NCBI GenBank assembly: GCA_017525605.1
Contig: JAFXSM010000037.1
Coordinates: 1 to 45,238 of the forward strand
Origin: Treponema sp.
Lineage (GTDB): Bacteria; Spirochaetota; Spirochaetia; Treponematales; Treponemataceae
Length of the DNA: 45,238 nt
Reading direction: 5' to 3'
Below are positions 24,396 to 32,842 of this stretch, in pieces (position 1 is the stretch's first letter; each line of letters starts with the position of its first letter). Below the pieces are notes generated by a model. That model made no database searches, had not been told where the DNA came from, and saw only the letters and a list, made by a program, of their open reading frames with translations. A program made the translations under genes and the position numbers.

Positions 24396-26729
24396 ATGTC
24401 AGAATTATTGGCGCCTGCGGGCAACATTGAAGCATTGGAAGCTGCCATCGGAGAAGGTGCGGATGCTGTTTATCTTGGTCTAAAAAGTTTTAATGCGCGC
24501 TTGCGTTCTTCCAATTTCGCATGGAATCAGTTTGAGGCGACGGTTCAGTCGCTCCACCGCCAGAATAAAAAGATTTACGTCACCGTGAACACTGTCAGCG
24601 AGGAGCGCGATTTGGAACGCCTCTACCGTTTTCTCGGTTACCTGAACAGAATCGGGCCTGACGGTCTTATCGTTCAGGATTTCGGCGTTGTCAGGATGTG
24701 CCAGGAGTTTTTCCCTGACCTTGAGCTTCACGGTTCCACGCAGATGAACGTTGAGAGTGCTGCAGGCGTGAATCTTCTTTCTAAGGCGGGCTTGAAGCGC
24801 GTTGTCGTCGCTCGTGAGCTTGGTCTTGAAGAGGTAAAGAAAATCAAGGCGAGCACGAATGCGGAAATCGAGATGTTCGTTCATGGTGCGTTGTGCGTCA
24901 GCGAATCGGGACTCTGCTTGTTCTCAAGCTACCTCGGCGGAAAATCAGCGAACCGCGGAATGTGCACTCAGGCGTGCCGTCGTTTCTACACTGCGGACAC
25001 GTCGAACGGCGAGAAACAGGGATTCTATTTTTCTCCGTGCGATATGCAGCTCATCGAGAAAATTCCTGATTTGATGGAAATCGGCGTTGAGTCGTTCAAA
25101 ATCGAAGGACGAATGAAGAGCGCGGAATATGTCGGTTCTGTTGTCGCTGCGTACAGGTATCTCATGGATCATTACAAAGAGGACAGAAAAGGTGCCCTCG
25201 CAACTGCAAAGCGTCTTCTTTCGACTGATTTTGCACGCTCAAAGACTTCGTACTGGTACAATTTCAAGACTAATGACGAGGGCGTTCAGAATGCAGGTTC
25301 TTTGATTCTCAATCCGAATCAGGCAGGCGGAACAGGAATTTATCTTGGAAAAATCGAATCGTTCGAGCAGCCGACGGAAGAAGCTGAGAGAAAAGCCCGC
25401 GAGGCATTCGAAGCTGCTGGTCCTGATGCTGACCCTAACGATTACAGAATAACGTTCGCTCATCTTGTCGGCGGAAATTATGAGCCTGACCCGGGCGACT
25501 CAATCCGCTTGCATCGCTCTGACGACACCGGGCGCGCGAGCCACAAAGTTCGCACTGTCTGGGTCGATGAGGAGAACGGCAAGCGTTATGTCGATGTCCC
25601 TGTCGGATTCAAGCGCGGGGATTCGGTCTATCTTCTCCAGACAAAATCGATGTCGAAAAGATATCCTCGCGTGCTTCCTCCTGATATCGGCAAGTTCAGG
25701 CAGCAGCCGGGCGACGAGATTCTTCCTGTCCTTGATTTGACTCCAGTTCAGAAATCGGAGCTTTCGTATTTCCCAGCCGGAATCTATATTCAGGTTTCAA
25801 CCGTTTCGGATATCTTCATCGCGCAGTCGAGGAGCCCTGTCCGTGTAATTCTTGAGCTGAATTCCGAGACTCAGTTCGACCTTCTCAATCATAAGACAAA
25901 CCTTCCGTTGTCGAAGAAGCAGATAATCATTTCGCTAGACCCGTATTGTCCTGCCGCAAAGGAAGACGATGTAGCTTCTTGCCTTGAAAAACTTGTTGCG
26001 GACGGATTCAAGACGTTTATCGCCAACAATCTCGCTCACATCAGTATGCTGAAAAAATACAGGGAGCAGGGCGTGAACATTATCGCAGGCCCGTATCTCT
26101 ACACGTTCAACAGGTGGGCTGTCTCGTGGCTTGAAAACCAGAACATCGGCGCGTTCATCACTCCGCTTGAGAATTCGTGGGACAACATCAAGGCGACGTT
26201 CGAGCCAGCCGTCCGCGACAGGGTGATGATAACTGCTTATGCTTATCCGGCTCTTTTCAGGATGAGATTCAAGTTGCCGGCAGATTATGACTTCACATAT
26301 TTCACAGACAAAGAAGGAATGGAGTTCAAGGTCGTTTCGAATATGGATGGCTCTATCGTCATGCCGGAAGCTCCTTTCTCGGTGACAGACAAAGTTGACA
26401 TCATAAACAAAAACGGATTCAACAGAATCCTTCTTGATTTCTCCCACACGTCGCTTTCAAAGCAGGAACTGAAGCTCGTGACGACTTCGATGATGAAGTT
26501 GCAGCCGATTCAGGATGCTTCGAGGTTCAACTGGAAGGACGGATTCTACAGCCCTGAGAAAATCGAAGTCTACAAGGCGATGAACGAAAAGCAGGCGGAG
26601 CTGAAAGAGCAGGCTCGCGCGGGCAGAAACTTCGGCGGCAGAGGAAAGCAAAAACGCCCGAATCAGCCATACGGAGGAAAACGTGGCGGCGGAAACGGAC
26701 GCAATAGTGGGTACGGTAAAAAGCGTTAA
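24396..26729 (+). CDS. U32 family protein, rRNA C2501-hydroxylase (RlhA)-like, with basic Gly-rich tail
   Basis: A 777-aa protein. The U32 core starts SELLAPAGNIEALEAAIGEG and AVYLGLKSFNAR, continues VTVNTVSEERDL, VQDFGVVRMC, ELHGSTQMNV, and the cysteine-bearing MFVHGALCVSESGLCLFSS with SANRGMCTQACRRFY, then ESFKIEGRMKSAEYV. Further U32-type and barrel domains follow. Family members such as RlhA and TrhP hydroxylate RNA bases, using prephenate and iron-sulfur chemistry, so an RNA-modifying role is likelier than the old 'peptidase' name. The last 45 residues are basic and Gly/Arg-rich (NFGGRGKQKRPNQPYGG and on to the KKR end), like an RGG RNA-binding tail. AGAGGT precedes the ATG. Confidence 0.85.
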   Translation: MSELLAPAGNIEALEAAIGEGADAVYLGLKSFNARLRSSNFAWNQFEATVQSLHRQNKKIYVTVNTVSEERDLERLYRFLGYLNRIGPDGLIVQDFGVVRMCQEFFPDLELHGSTQMNVESAAGVNLLSKAGLKRVVVARELGLEEVKKIKASTNAEIEMFVHGALCVSESGLCLFSSYLGGKSANRGMCTQACRRFYTADTSNGEKQGFYFSPCDMQLIEKIPDLMEIGVESFKIEGRMKSAEYVGSVVAAYRYLMDHYKEDRKGALATAKRLLSTDFARSKTSYWYNFKTNDEGVQNAGSLILNPNQAGGTGIYLGKIESFEQPTEEAERKAREAFEAAGPDADPNDYRITFAHLVGGNYEPDPGDSIRLHRSDDTGRASHKVRTVWVDEENGKRYVDVPVGFKRGDSVYLLQTKSMSKRYPRVLPPDIGKFRQQPGDEILPVLDLTPVQKSELSYFPAGIYIQVSTVSDIFIAQSRSPVRVILELNSETQFDLLNHKTNLPLSKKQIIISLDPYCPAAKEDDVASCLEKLVADGFKTFIANNLAHISMLKKYREQGVNIIAGPYLYTFNRWAVSWLENQNIGAFITPLENSWDNIKATFEPAVRDRVMITAYAYPALFRMRFKLPADYDFTYFTDKEGMEFKVVSNMDGSIVMPEAPFSVTDKVDIINKNGFNRILLDFSHTSLSKQELKLVTTSMMKLQPIQDASRFNWKDGFYSPEKIEVYKAMNEKQAELKEQARAGRNFGGRGKQKRPNQPYGGKRGGGNGRNSGYGKKR

Positions 26730-26749
26730 TCGTATTTTTTGATGCTGGA

Positions 26750-26835
26750 GGAAATGTCAGTAACTTTTTGTCATTTCTGCTGCGCTCAATTGCCAGTTCG
26801 GCATACGCAATGACGTTAAATTGCTGACATTTTCC
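26750..26835. terminator. Large imperfect inverted repeat between convergent genes
   Basis: The outer arms GGAAATGTCAG (26750-26760) and CTGACATTTTCC (26824-26835) are complementary, with inner TGTCATT and AATGAC stretches also able to pair. It lies between the convergent U32 gene and ssb and may end transcription from both sides. Confidence 0.5.
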
Positions 26836-26848
26836 CCGCCATTTTTTT

Positions 26849-27325
26849 TCAGAATGCAGCTTCCTCCTCGCTGACTGTTATCGAGTCTTCCGTGTCGTTC
26901 AGCTCTTTGATTATTCCTGAATATGACTCGACGAGGTTCGCGAGGACTTTGCTGTCGGCATTCTTCGTGTATTCGGCTTCACCTGCCGCTTTCGGCTTTT
27001 TCAGGAAATCCAGGTGCTGCGCGATGATGACGTTTCTGCTGAACTTTTTCCCGTCCTTTCCGTCCCATCTTTCCTGCTTGATTCTTCCGATTACCCTTAT
27101 GGAAGCACCTTTCTTTCCGTTCTTCACAAGGTTCGTAAGGTTTCCCTCTCCGAATATCACAACGTCGAAATAGCTCACTTCGTCCGCGAAATTTCCCTTT
27201 TTGTCTTTGTAGTAATGGTTGTTCGCAAGTGAAAGCGTCCCGAACTTAGTTCCCCAAGGCTTTGTCTTCACCTCGGCATCTTTCACCGCATTTCCTTCGA
27301 GTATGATTTGATTCAATGCGCTCAT
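26849..27325 (-). CDS. ssb: Single-stranded DNA-binding protein (SSB)
   Basis: A 158-aa OB-fold protein. The ATG at 27325 is chosen because GGAGGCG lies four to ten bases upstream and because MSALNQIILEGNAVKDAEV is the usual SSB start; a frame extension to 27379 has no support. It contains LSLANNHYYKD, SYFDVVIFGEGN and the RVIGRIKQERW strand. The tail is acidic and ends EEEAAF, a weak counterpart of the DDDIPF tip through which SSB recruits partners. The family has several paralogs in many genomes; this one may not be the main replication SSB. Confidence 0.88.
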   Translation of the reverse strand: MSALNQIILEGNAVKDAEVKTKPWGTKFGTLSLANNHYYKDKKGNFADEVSYFDVVIFGEGNLTNLVKNGKKGASIRVIGRIKQERWDGKDGKKFSRNVIIAQHLDFLKKPKAAGEAEYTKNADSKVLANLVESYSGIIKELNDTEDSITVSEEEAAF

Positions 27326-27525
27326 TTTGCGCCTCCTTGATAAGTGTTTCGAAACTGAAAAAGCATGTTGCTCAATCATTTGGTTTCACTAACTACTTAT
27401 CTCGGATTTTTTGTTTTCTGCAAAAATGTTCGGTCGGAATCGATAAATTTTTGTTATCGGCATAAAAACAAACGGATTTGTTCAGGACTAACGTCCTTCA
27501 CTTTTTATGAATACCCAGTGAAGGT

Positions 27526-27612
27526 ACGCGCTTTGCGCGTGCCGTGAACGGTTGCCTCCAATGCATAATGATTAGAACACATTCGCACCTGGCAACCGTT
27601 AATCGCGAATGT
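27526..27612. repeat. Cluster of hairpin-forming inverted repeats
   Basis: Three inverted repeats lie close together: ACGCGC/GCGCGT (27526-27531 and 27535-27540), AACGGTTGCC/GGCAACCGTT (27547-27556 and 27591-27600), and ACATTCGC/GCGAATGT (27579-27586 and 27605-27612). The last two overlap and cannot both form. They sit after the end of the 653-aa minus-strand gene and ahead of ssb; terminator function is the simplest reading. The rest of 27326-27613 shows no gene. Confidence 0.55.
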
Positions 27613-27613
27613 C

Positions 27614-29575
27614 TTACGGTTCGCCGACTTGCTTGAACGTAGGAAGGTTCTTCACGAGCTTTACGATGTAGAGCTGGATGTAACGCTCAAGCGCGTCCTG
27701 TTCGCCGATTTTCATGAGCGACGGAGTTTTGACGAGCGTTGACGAAAGCCCCTTGATTCTTTCAAGCGTGAAACTTGAAGCCGGCAGCGTCCTCAAGACC
27801 GTTCTCATGTAGTCGCGGATAAGGACGTTCACGTCTTCGTGCAGGTTCTGTCGGCTCTGACCTATTTTTTTGTTCCAGATTTGCTCGTATGTGTCCAGTT
27901 CCCTGTCGATTGTGGAACTTTCCGTGACGAAATGCTTCTCGACTTCGCGCGCTGCTTCCTTGAGCTGGAATTTCTTCGAAAGATTCGAATGCTTGCTTAT
28001 CATCGAATTCATTTCTTTCTCTTCTTCGCTCGTTGCCTTTTCCTTGTCGTGATATTTCTGCGCTTCCGACTTCGGCTTTTTCTCGCGCTGGCTCTTCGAC
28101 GACTGGAAGAGAAGTTTTGCAACCCAAGAGATTACAGGGACCGTGTACCAGAACGGAAGCTTTATCTTCGCGTCAGAAAGCAAATCCGAGCGGCTTGTGA
28201 GAAGAAGCTCGCTATACGGAATGAGTTCTCCGTTCACGAAAAGCGTGACCTGTCCAGCCTCGTCGTCGCCGAATTTCTCGTATGTCAGAAGCGGCAGGAA
28301 TGACGCTGTGAGAAGCGCGTAGAGAACAGGCGACTGCTCTTTTATCTCAAGCTTGAGCCTTTCCTCGAACGCTGCCTGCTCGTGCATTTCAGGGAGCGAG
28401 CCGTAGCTTTTCAGCACTTTGTACCAATGGTCGATGATTGCCTGCCGCACCGAGTCACGAGCATCTGTGCAGAGCCTTATTACAAGCTGAAGTACTTTCG
28501 CTTTGCAGATGAAGCATTTCCTATCGTCATCCATTTTGAATATGAGAATCGGAGGAAGCTCCCTCGCGTCTCCTTCCGTAGTCTTTTCATGAAGCCATTC
28601 TTTCAGCTCCTCTTCCGTGTACTGACCGAGAAGGAGATGGTCTTGCGAGTCCTTGAAATTCGTTATCGCCTCGTATGAGAAATAATATGGAGGCTTGTTG
28701 AGTGTCTGTCCAAGCGTCTTGAGTGCATTGTCGCGCTTGATTTTGTCCATGTTCTTGACTTTGTAGAAATCAGCCGCGATTTCCGTGATGAGAATCGCCT
28801 GAATCGTTGACATGTCCTCGAGCGTGTAGTCAACCTTGACCTTTTTGTAGTCCTGCTTGATGAAGTAGCAGAGCTGGTGCCAGAGATAGTAGTCGTCGCT
28901 CGATTCGCTGAGTGTTTCGATTCCGTGGTCGGGCTTGTCAACGAACCTGTTGAAAAAATTCTTTGCAGGAATTTCCTTTCCAGGATTCGTCACAGTGAGC
29001 TTTTTCAGGAAGTAGTCGTGATATCCTTCCTTTTTGAGCATGTACTGGATTTTTCCGAGGCTGTTCTCAACCAAGTCCATTATCTGAACCGTTGACGGAA
29101 GGAGAATAGCAGGCTCGTCGTTCGGAAGCTGCAAGCCGTACAGTGTTTTGTCGTTCAGATCCTGCTTTGTGAGAAGCTTTTCGATAAGTTCCTTTGCGTC
29201 CCTTACAGTTACGATGCTTTTCGGCGTTGTTTTTGGCAAATCTGCGATTGTCGGGAACGGAAGGGAAGGTGTTTTCTCTATGTCCTTGTACTTGCTCGTG
29301 AAAAATTCAATGTAATACGGAATGACGGTGATGATTGGCTTTCCGCTTGCGTCTTCCGTTATAACTACCTGTTTCGCCTCAATCAGTTTTTCGATTTCCG
29401 GCTTGATTGCATTCGCGGTGTCCTCAAGGTATGCGGCGAGAGTCGGCTGCTCCTCAAGGTGATGCTCCGAATATTTCCTGAGATACATGCAGAATTCTGC
29501 GTGATCTACTGTAGCTGTCTTCTGTTTCGATGCGAAGAATTTCAATAATGCCAAGATATTTGTTGTTGTAGCCAT
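27614..29575 (-). CDS. Unrecognised conserved-looking 653-aa cytoplasmic protein
   Basis: The start is taken as the ATG at 29575, because a TGCTAGAAT box ends seven bases upstream; the open frame extends 46 codons further but would span that promoter. The protein has no signal peptide and no clear membrane span apart from a short hydrophobic patch (KLPFWYTVPVISWVAKLLF). It is helical, with an N-terminal part (ILALLKFFASKQKTATVDHA, a possible small helical DNA-binding-like fold), a middle section with Cys pair CFICKAKVLQLVIRLC, and a highly charged coiled-coil-like segment (KPKSEAQKYHDKEKATSEE). I do not recognise a family. Its length and regular codon use argue for a real gene. It stands alone between ssb and the lipoprotein island. 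Confidence 0.75.
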   Translation of the reverse strand: MATTTNILALLKFFASKQKTATVDHAEFCMYLRKYSEHHLEEQPTLAAYLEDTANAIKPEIEKLIEAKQVVITEDASGKPIITVIPYYIEFFTSKYKDIEKTPSLPFPTIADLPKTTPKSIVTVRDAKELIEKLLTKQDLNDKTLYGLQLPNDEPAILLPSTVQIMDLVENSLGKIQYMLKKEGYHDYFLKKLTVTNPGKEIPAKNFFNRFVDKPDHGIETLSESSDDYYLWHQLCYFIKQDYKKVKVDYTLEDMSTIQAILITEIAADFYKVKNMDKIKRDNALKTLGQTLNKPPYYFSYEAITNFKDSQDHLLLGQYTEEELKEWLHEKTTEGDARELPPILIFKMDDDRKCFICKAKVLQLVIRLCTDARDSVRQAIIDHWYKVLKSYGSLPEMHEQAAFEERLKLEIKEQSPVLYALLTASFLPLLTYEKFGDDEAGQVTLFVNGELIPYSELLLTSRSDLLSDAKIKLPFWYTVPVISWVAKLLFQSSKSQREKKPKSEAQKYHDKEKATSEEEKEMNSMISKHSNLSKKFQLKEAAREVEKHFVTESSTIDRELDTYEQIWNKKIGQSRQNLHEDVNVLIRDYMRTVLRTLPASSFTLERIKGLSSTLVKTPSLMKIGEQDALERYIQLYIVKLVKNLPTFKQVGEP

Positions 29576-29582
29576 AACTTTT

Positions 29583-29591
29583 ATTCTAGCA
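29583..29591 (-). promoter_or_regulatory. Extended -10 box, leaderless arrangement
   Basis: On the minus strand TGCTAGAAT ends seven bases before the ATG at 29575, and no ribosome site lies between. It decides the start of the 653-aa gene. Confidence 0.6.
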
Positions 29592-29858
29592 GAGATTTCT
29601 AGATTTTTAAATTGAAAACTTGACCTGTTCGATAACTTCGGTTTCCGAGCGTTGAAAGTTGTTTCAGATACGCGCTTTTGTTGCGGCAGCCGGTCATGGA
29701 ATCCTTGCACCAATGCAAAGCCTTAAAATTGTCTGATAAAAACGGGGAGGGCAAACATATCTATAGTATATATGAATGAGTTTTTTAGAACGATAGCTGT
29801 TTGGAGATATTGGAGATTTTCGGATTTTTTAATTGAAAACCACGGAAAATTACCAGTT

Positions 29859-29909
29859 TTTCAGAAAAAATTAAATTTTTGGAAAATTCCGTCATAATTT
29901 TTTCTGAAA
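29859..29909. repeat. Perfect 15-bp inverted repeat
   Basis: TTTCAGAAAAAATTA (29859-29873) is exactly complementary to 29895-29909, and the loop contains the palindrome GGAAAATTCC. It lies 190 bases before the MACPF gene. It could be a hairpin in a long leader, a terminator for transcripts from the left, or a protein-binding site. Confidence 0.6.
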
Positions 29910-30096
29910 TATTTACGGAATAATAAAAAAATTGAGATTTTAGAGAATTCTTTAATTCATTTTGTGATGATGATTTGTAACTGTCATTTTTTTATTGAAA
30001 AAATATTGAATTATGCCCATGCTTTTTATATAAAAATAGCATTAAAAAAAGTTTCTCAAAATAATCTAAATTTTTTGATAAACTGGAGGGTCTTTT

Positions 30097-32679
30097 ATGA
30101 AAAAGACATTCAAAGCTGGTATGCTTTTATCCCTTATTGCATTTGCGGCAATGATTGGAGGCGGCTGCTCAAACGGGGATGATGATTCAGATTCTGAATC
30201 AAAAATCGAAAAAACAAAATCAGGCGTTAAGGTTGTCACAAAAAATCTTAACGACGACATTACAAGTCTGGAACTTGAAAACTACAGCTACAAAGTTGTT
30301 TTTTCAGTTCCTGCAGCAGATGGCGAAAACTGGACAGCTTCGCTTGCTTTTGATGAAAACGATTTTGAAACAGACAGCGATGGAAACACAATCGAAGACG
30401 AGTTATATGAACTTGGCTCGCTTTCAAATACGCAAGGCACGGGTGCGGGAAAACTTACACTTTATGTATACGAGAATGCGAACAATTATTCTCATGATGC
30501 AACGCTCACCGTTACCTACGATGGCTCGACTGCTGCAAAGACGGTTTCTCTCACTCAGATAGCCGGCAGTATCAATGCAGCCGAAGAGACTGTAATGCAG
30601 AAGCAGTTCATCGGCTACGGCTACAATACCCGTTTGGGATATGCTTCAACTCTGTGCCGCAAGAAGGAAATCTTTAAGACAGCGGAACTTGTTGCAGACG
30701 GAATCGCAATAGATGACGACACTGCAAAAATTACTTATGTAGATGACGGAACCCGAACCACATACCGTGAAGCTTCTGGCTCAAACATTGCAGAACTTGA
30801 GACTTCACTTAAACTCACCCTTGACGGAAAATTTGATAAGGCAAACTTCTCCGGCGAAATCGATTCCCACACTGAATGGACGAACAAGGACAAGCAGGAT
30901 TATCAGTATGCCTGGGCTGACATCAAAGTGAGCACTTGGACAGCCGAACTCAGCGCAGATTCTGAAGTCATGACAAGGAAAGAAATGATGAAGACTGCGG
31001 CCTACAATGCAATCAATGGCCTGGGACGTTCCTATCCTTCTACAGACGAAGGTTTTAAGAAACTTGTTAAGGACTACGGAACACATGTCGTTGTGGGCGG
31101 CTATCTCGGCGGCAAGGCAAATGTCACCATGGAAGCCTATACTGGCGAAATGACAGGTACATTTGATGCAGGCTGCATGATTAAGGCCGGCTACAACAAC
31201 CTCTTTGAACTGAATACAAGTGTCGACGGAAGCTACAAGGAAACTCTCACCAATGAATCCCAGAATTTTACATTCCATGGAGAAACGAAAGGTGGAAGTA
31301 AAGACGCAGCATCAGAGCTTGACGGCTTGATTACCGGCAGAACTGGTAAAGATGAAGATCGGGCACATAAATTTGCCGACTGGAAGAAGACCCTTAACGA
31401 AAGCAATAACTGTGTATTCATTGACTTTGTAAGTGAAGACAATCTTGTGCCTCTTTATGAGTTGATTGACCCGGAAGCAGATGAAGGCAACGTGCGTTAC
31501 GATGCTATGAAAGCTTACTTCGAGGATGGAAAACTTGAACAGGATTTTCCGATTGACAGTCAGGCTCGCCATGTGAAAACAGTTCCCACAAAGATTGATT
31601 TGTCAAATATTTCTTTCAGTGATGACGGTTCCCTCGTAAAAAGTCTCACCCTTGACAATGACAGCACGAGTACCGTTGTTGCCTATGCCTGCAACGAGTA
31701 CATTCCTGAAATCAACACGAAAAAGCGTGTTACGGTTGTGTATCCAGCTTCAAGTAATAAAATCTACTGGAATCTTGGATTCTATCCTGGCGATGACTTT
31801 CACAAGCCCCATAGTGTAGGTTGGAACGATGGCGAGGTTGTTTTGGGTGAAAAGAGCGATTTGGACTACGTTTCGTACAAAACTCTCTATCTTACTGGTA
31901 CCACGCTCACAGCCTTTGAACCTACATGGCTTTCAGACTCTGATAAGGAAAAAATGGCAGAGCCAACCCCGGATGATTACAAATTCAACATTGGAACTGC
32001 GAACGGCAGTTATAATGTTGTAAAAATTGAGAATTATCTCTATTCACGGGATTATTACAAAGGCGATCGTTTCGTAGACGGAACTTTGTATGATGGGGCT
32101 GACGGCTCTGACATAAGTGTTGTCTATAATTCATATGAGAAAGAAAGTGGCAACTGGAAGCCTTTAACAGGTACAGCTGATACTCGTTTTTATCCTACAT
32201 ATTTGTATGCATCCAAGTGGAGCCGATTTAGCGGTTTCCTTCCAGAATCATACACACTTCCTAAGGCTAGTTCGCTTACAGGGCTTGTAGGTCGCTTAAG
32301 CAAACTTACTGGCACTAACCCCAACGGTTCTGTGGCAGGAATGTTCATGAAAGGCGGTGTGCTCGGACTTAACCTTATAAGAACCGGTTGGATTGGCTAT
32401 AACTACAGGCTTAATAATTACGAACATTATTTCTGGGAGGATTCTTCTCTCAGCGAACTTGCTTGTTTTGATGATACTCAGAGTGATATGCTCGGTAGTG
32501 TCTACGAGAATGCAACCCGCGTAGTAATATCACCAGAATCTGGTTCTGTTTCAAAAGTGTCTGGTGTTTCTCATTATACCAGTAACTGGGCAGGTGTTGG
32601 CAAGACTCTTGATACAGATAATATAAGAGGCGAAAGAAGCCCATGCTTCACATTGATTATCGCTAGGGAATGTGAATAG
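30097..32679 (+). CDS. MACPF (perforin-like) lipoprotein with BACON-like domain
   Basis: An 860-aa lipoprotein. The lipobox is IGGGCSNGDDD (Cys 24) with an Asp/Ser-rich tether. Residues about 60-155 look like a BACON domain (ENWTASLAF, GTGAGKLTLYVYENANN, TAAKTVSLTQIAG). Residues about 165-480 are a membrane-attack-complex/perforin domain, with QKQFIGYGYNTRLGY at its start and the signature LVKDYGTHVVVGGYLGGKA (Y327-H330), followed by the usual amphipathic stretches. The last ~300 residues are a separate domain ending CFTLIIARECE that I do not recognise; it may bind a surface ligand. MACPF proteins form pores or act as bacterial toxins against competitors, as in Bacteroidales BSAPs. GGAGGG precedes the ATG. 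It opens the lipoprotein island. Confidence 0.87.
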   Translation: MKKTFKAGMLLSLIAFAAMIGGGCSNGDDDSDSESKIEKTKSGVKVVTKNLNDDITSLELENYSYKVVFSVPAADGENWTASLAFDENDFETDSDGNTIEDELYELGSLSNTQGTGAGKLTLYVYENANNYSHDATLTVTYDGSTAAKTVSLTQIAGSINAAEETVMQKQFIGYGYNTRLGYASTLCRKKEIFKTAELVADGIAIDDDTAKITYVDDGTRTTYREASGSNIAELETSLKLTLDGKFDKANFSGEIDSHTEWTNKDKQDYQYAWADIKVSTWTAELSADSEVMTRKEMMKTAAYNAINGLGRSYPSTDEGFKKLVKDYGTHVVVGGYLGGKANVTMEAYTGEMTGTFDAGCMIKAGYNNLFELNTSVDGSYKETLTNESQNFTFHGETKGGSKDAASELDGLITGRTGKDEDRAHKFADWKKTLNESNNCVFIDFVSEDNLVPLYELIDPEADEGNVRYDAMKAYFEDGKLEQDFPIDSQARHVKTVPTKIDLSNISFSDDGSLVKSLTLDNDSTSTVVAYACNEYIPEINTKKRVTVVYPASSNKIYWNLGFYPGDDFHKPHSVGWNDGEVVLGEKSDLDYVSYKTLYLTGTTLTAFEPTWLSDSDKEKMAEPTPDDYKFNIGTANGSYNVVKIENYLYSRDYYKGDRFVDGTLYDGADGSDISVVYNSYEKESGNWKPLTGTADTRFYPTYLYASKWSRFSGFLPESYTLPKASSLTGLVGRLSKLTGTNPNGSVAGMFMKGGVLGLNLIRTGWIGYNYRLNNYEHYFWEDSSLSELACFDDTQSDMLGSVYENATRVVISPESGSVSKVSGVSHYTSNWAGVGKTLDTDNIRGERSPCFTLIIARECE

Positions 32680-32686
32680 AAAACAT

Positions 32687-32801
32687 GCGGTGGAAAATTA
32701 CGTGCTTGTGTTTTCCACCGCGGCAGGGACTGCCTCATAGCCATCTATGCGGCATGACAAACTTTTGCAGTCCCTGCACCATCGTGCCTCCTGTCCGATG
32801 G
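32687..32801. repeat. Three successive hairpins between MACPF gene and lipoprotein array
   Basis: Perfect inverted repeats follow each other: GCGGTGGAAAA (32687-32697) with 32711-32721; GCAGGGACTGC (32723-32733) with 32767-32777, which also encloses a CATAG/CTATG stem; and CCATCG (32779-32784) with CGATGG (32796-32801). None has a terminal T run, so a simple terminator is not certain. The set could be a structured RNA, a transcript-stabilising element or a REP-like insertion. Confidence 0.7.
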
Positions 32802-32842
32802 CGATTAGATTCTCTTATCTACAGTTTATCAAGGAAAATAAA

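Larger units (their letters stand above)
29576..30096. other. 521-base A/T-rich gap without a gene
   Basis: No frame here has coding character. The gap holds the promoter of the minus-strand gene at its left end, a perfect inverted repeat at 29859-29909, several A/T-rich -10-like boxes (for example near 29760-29770 and TTTATATAAA near 30025) and the GGAGGG ribosome site of the MACPF gene at 30084-30089. It is probably the control region of the lipoprotein island. Confidence 0.6.
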
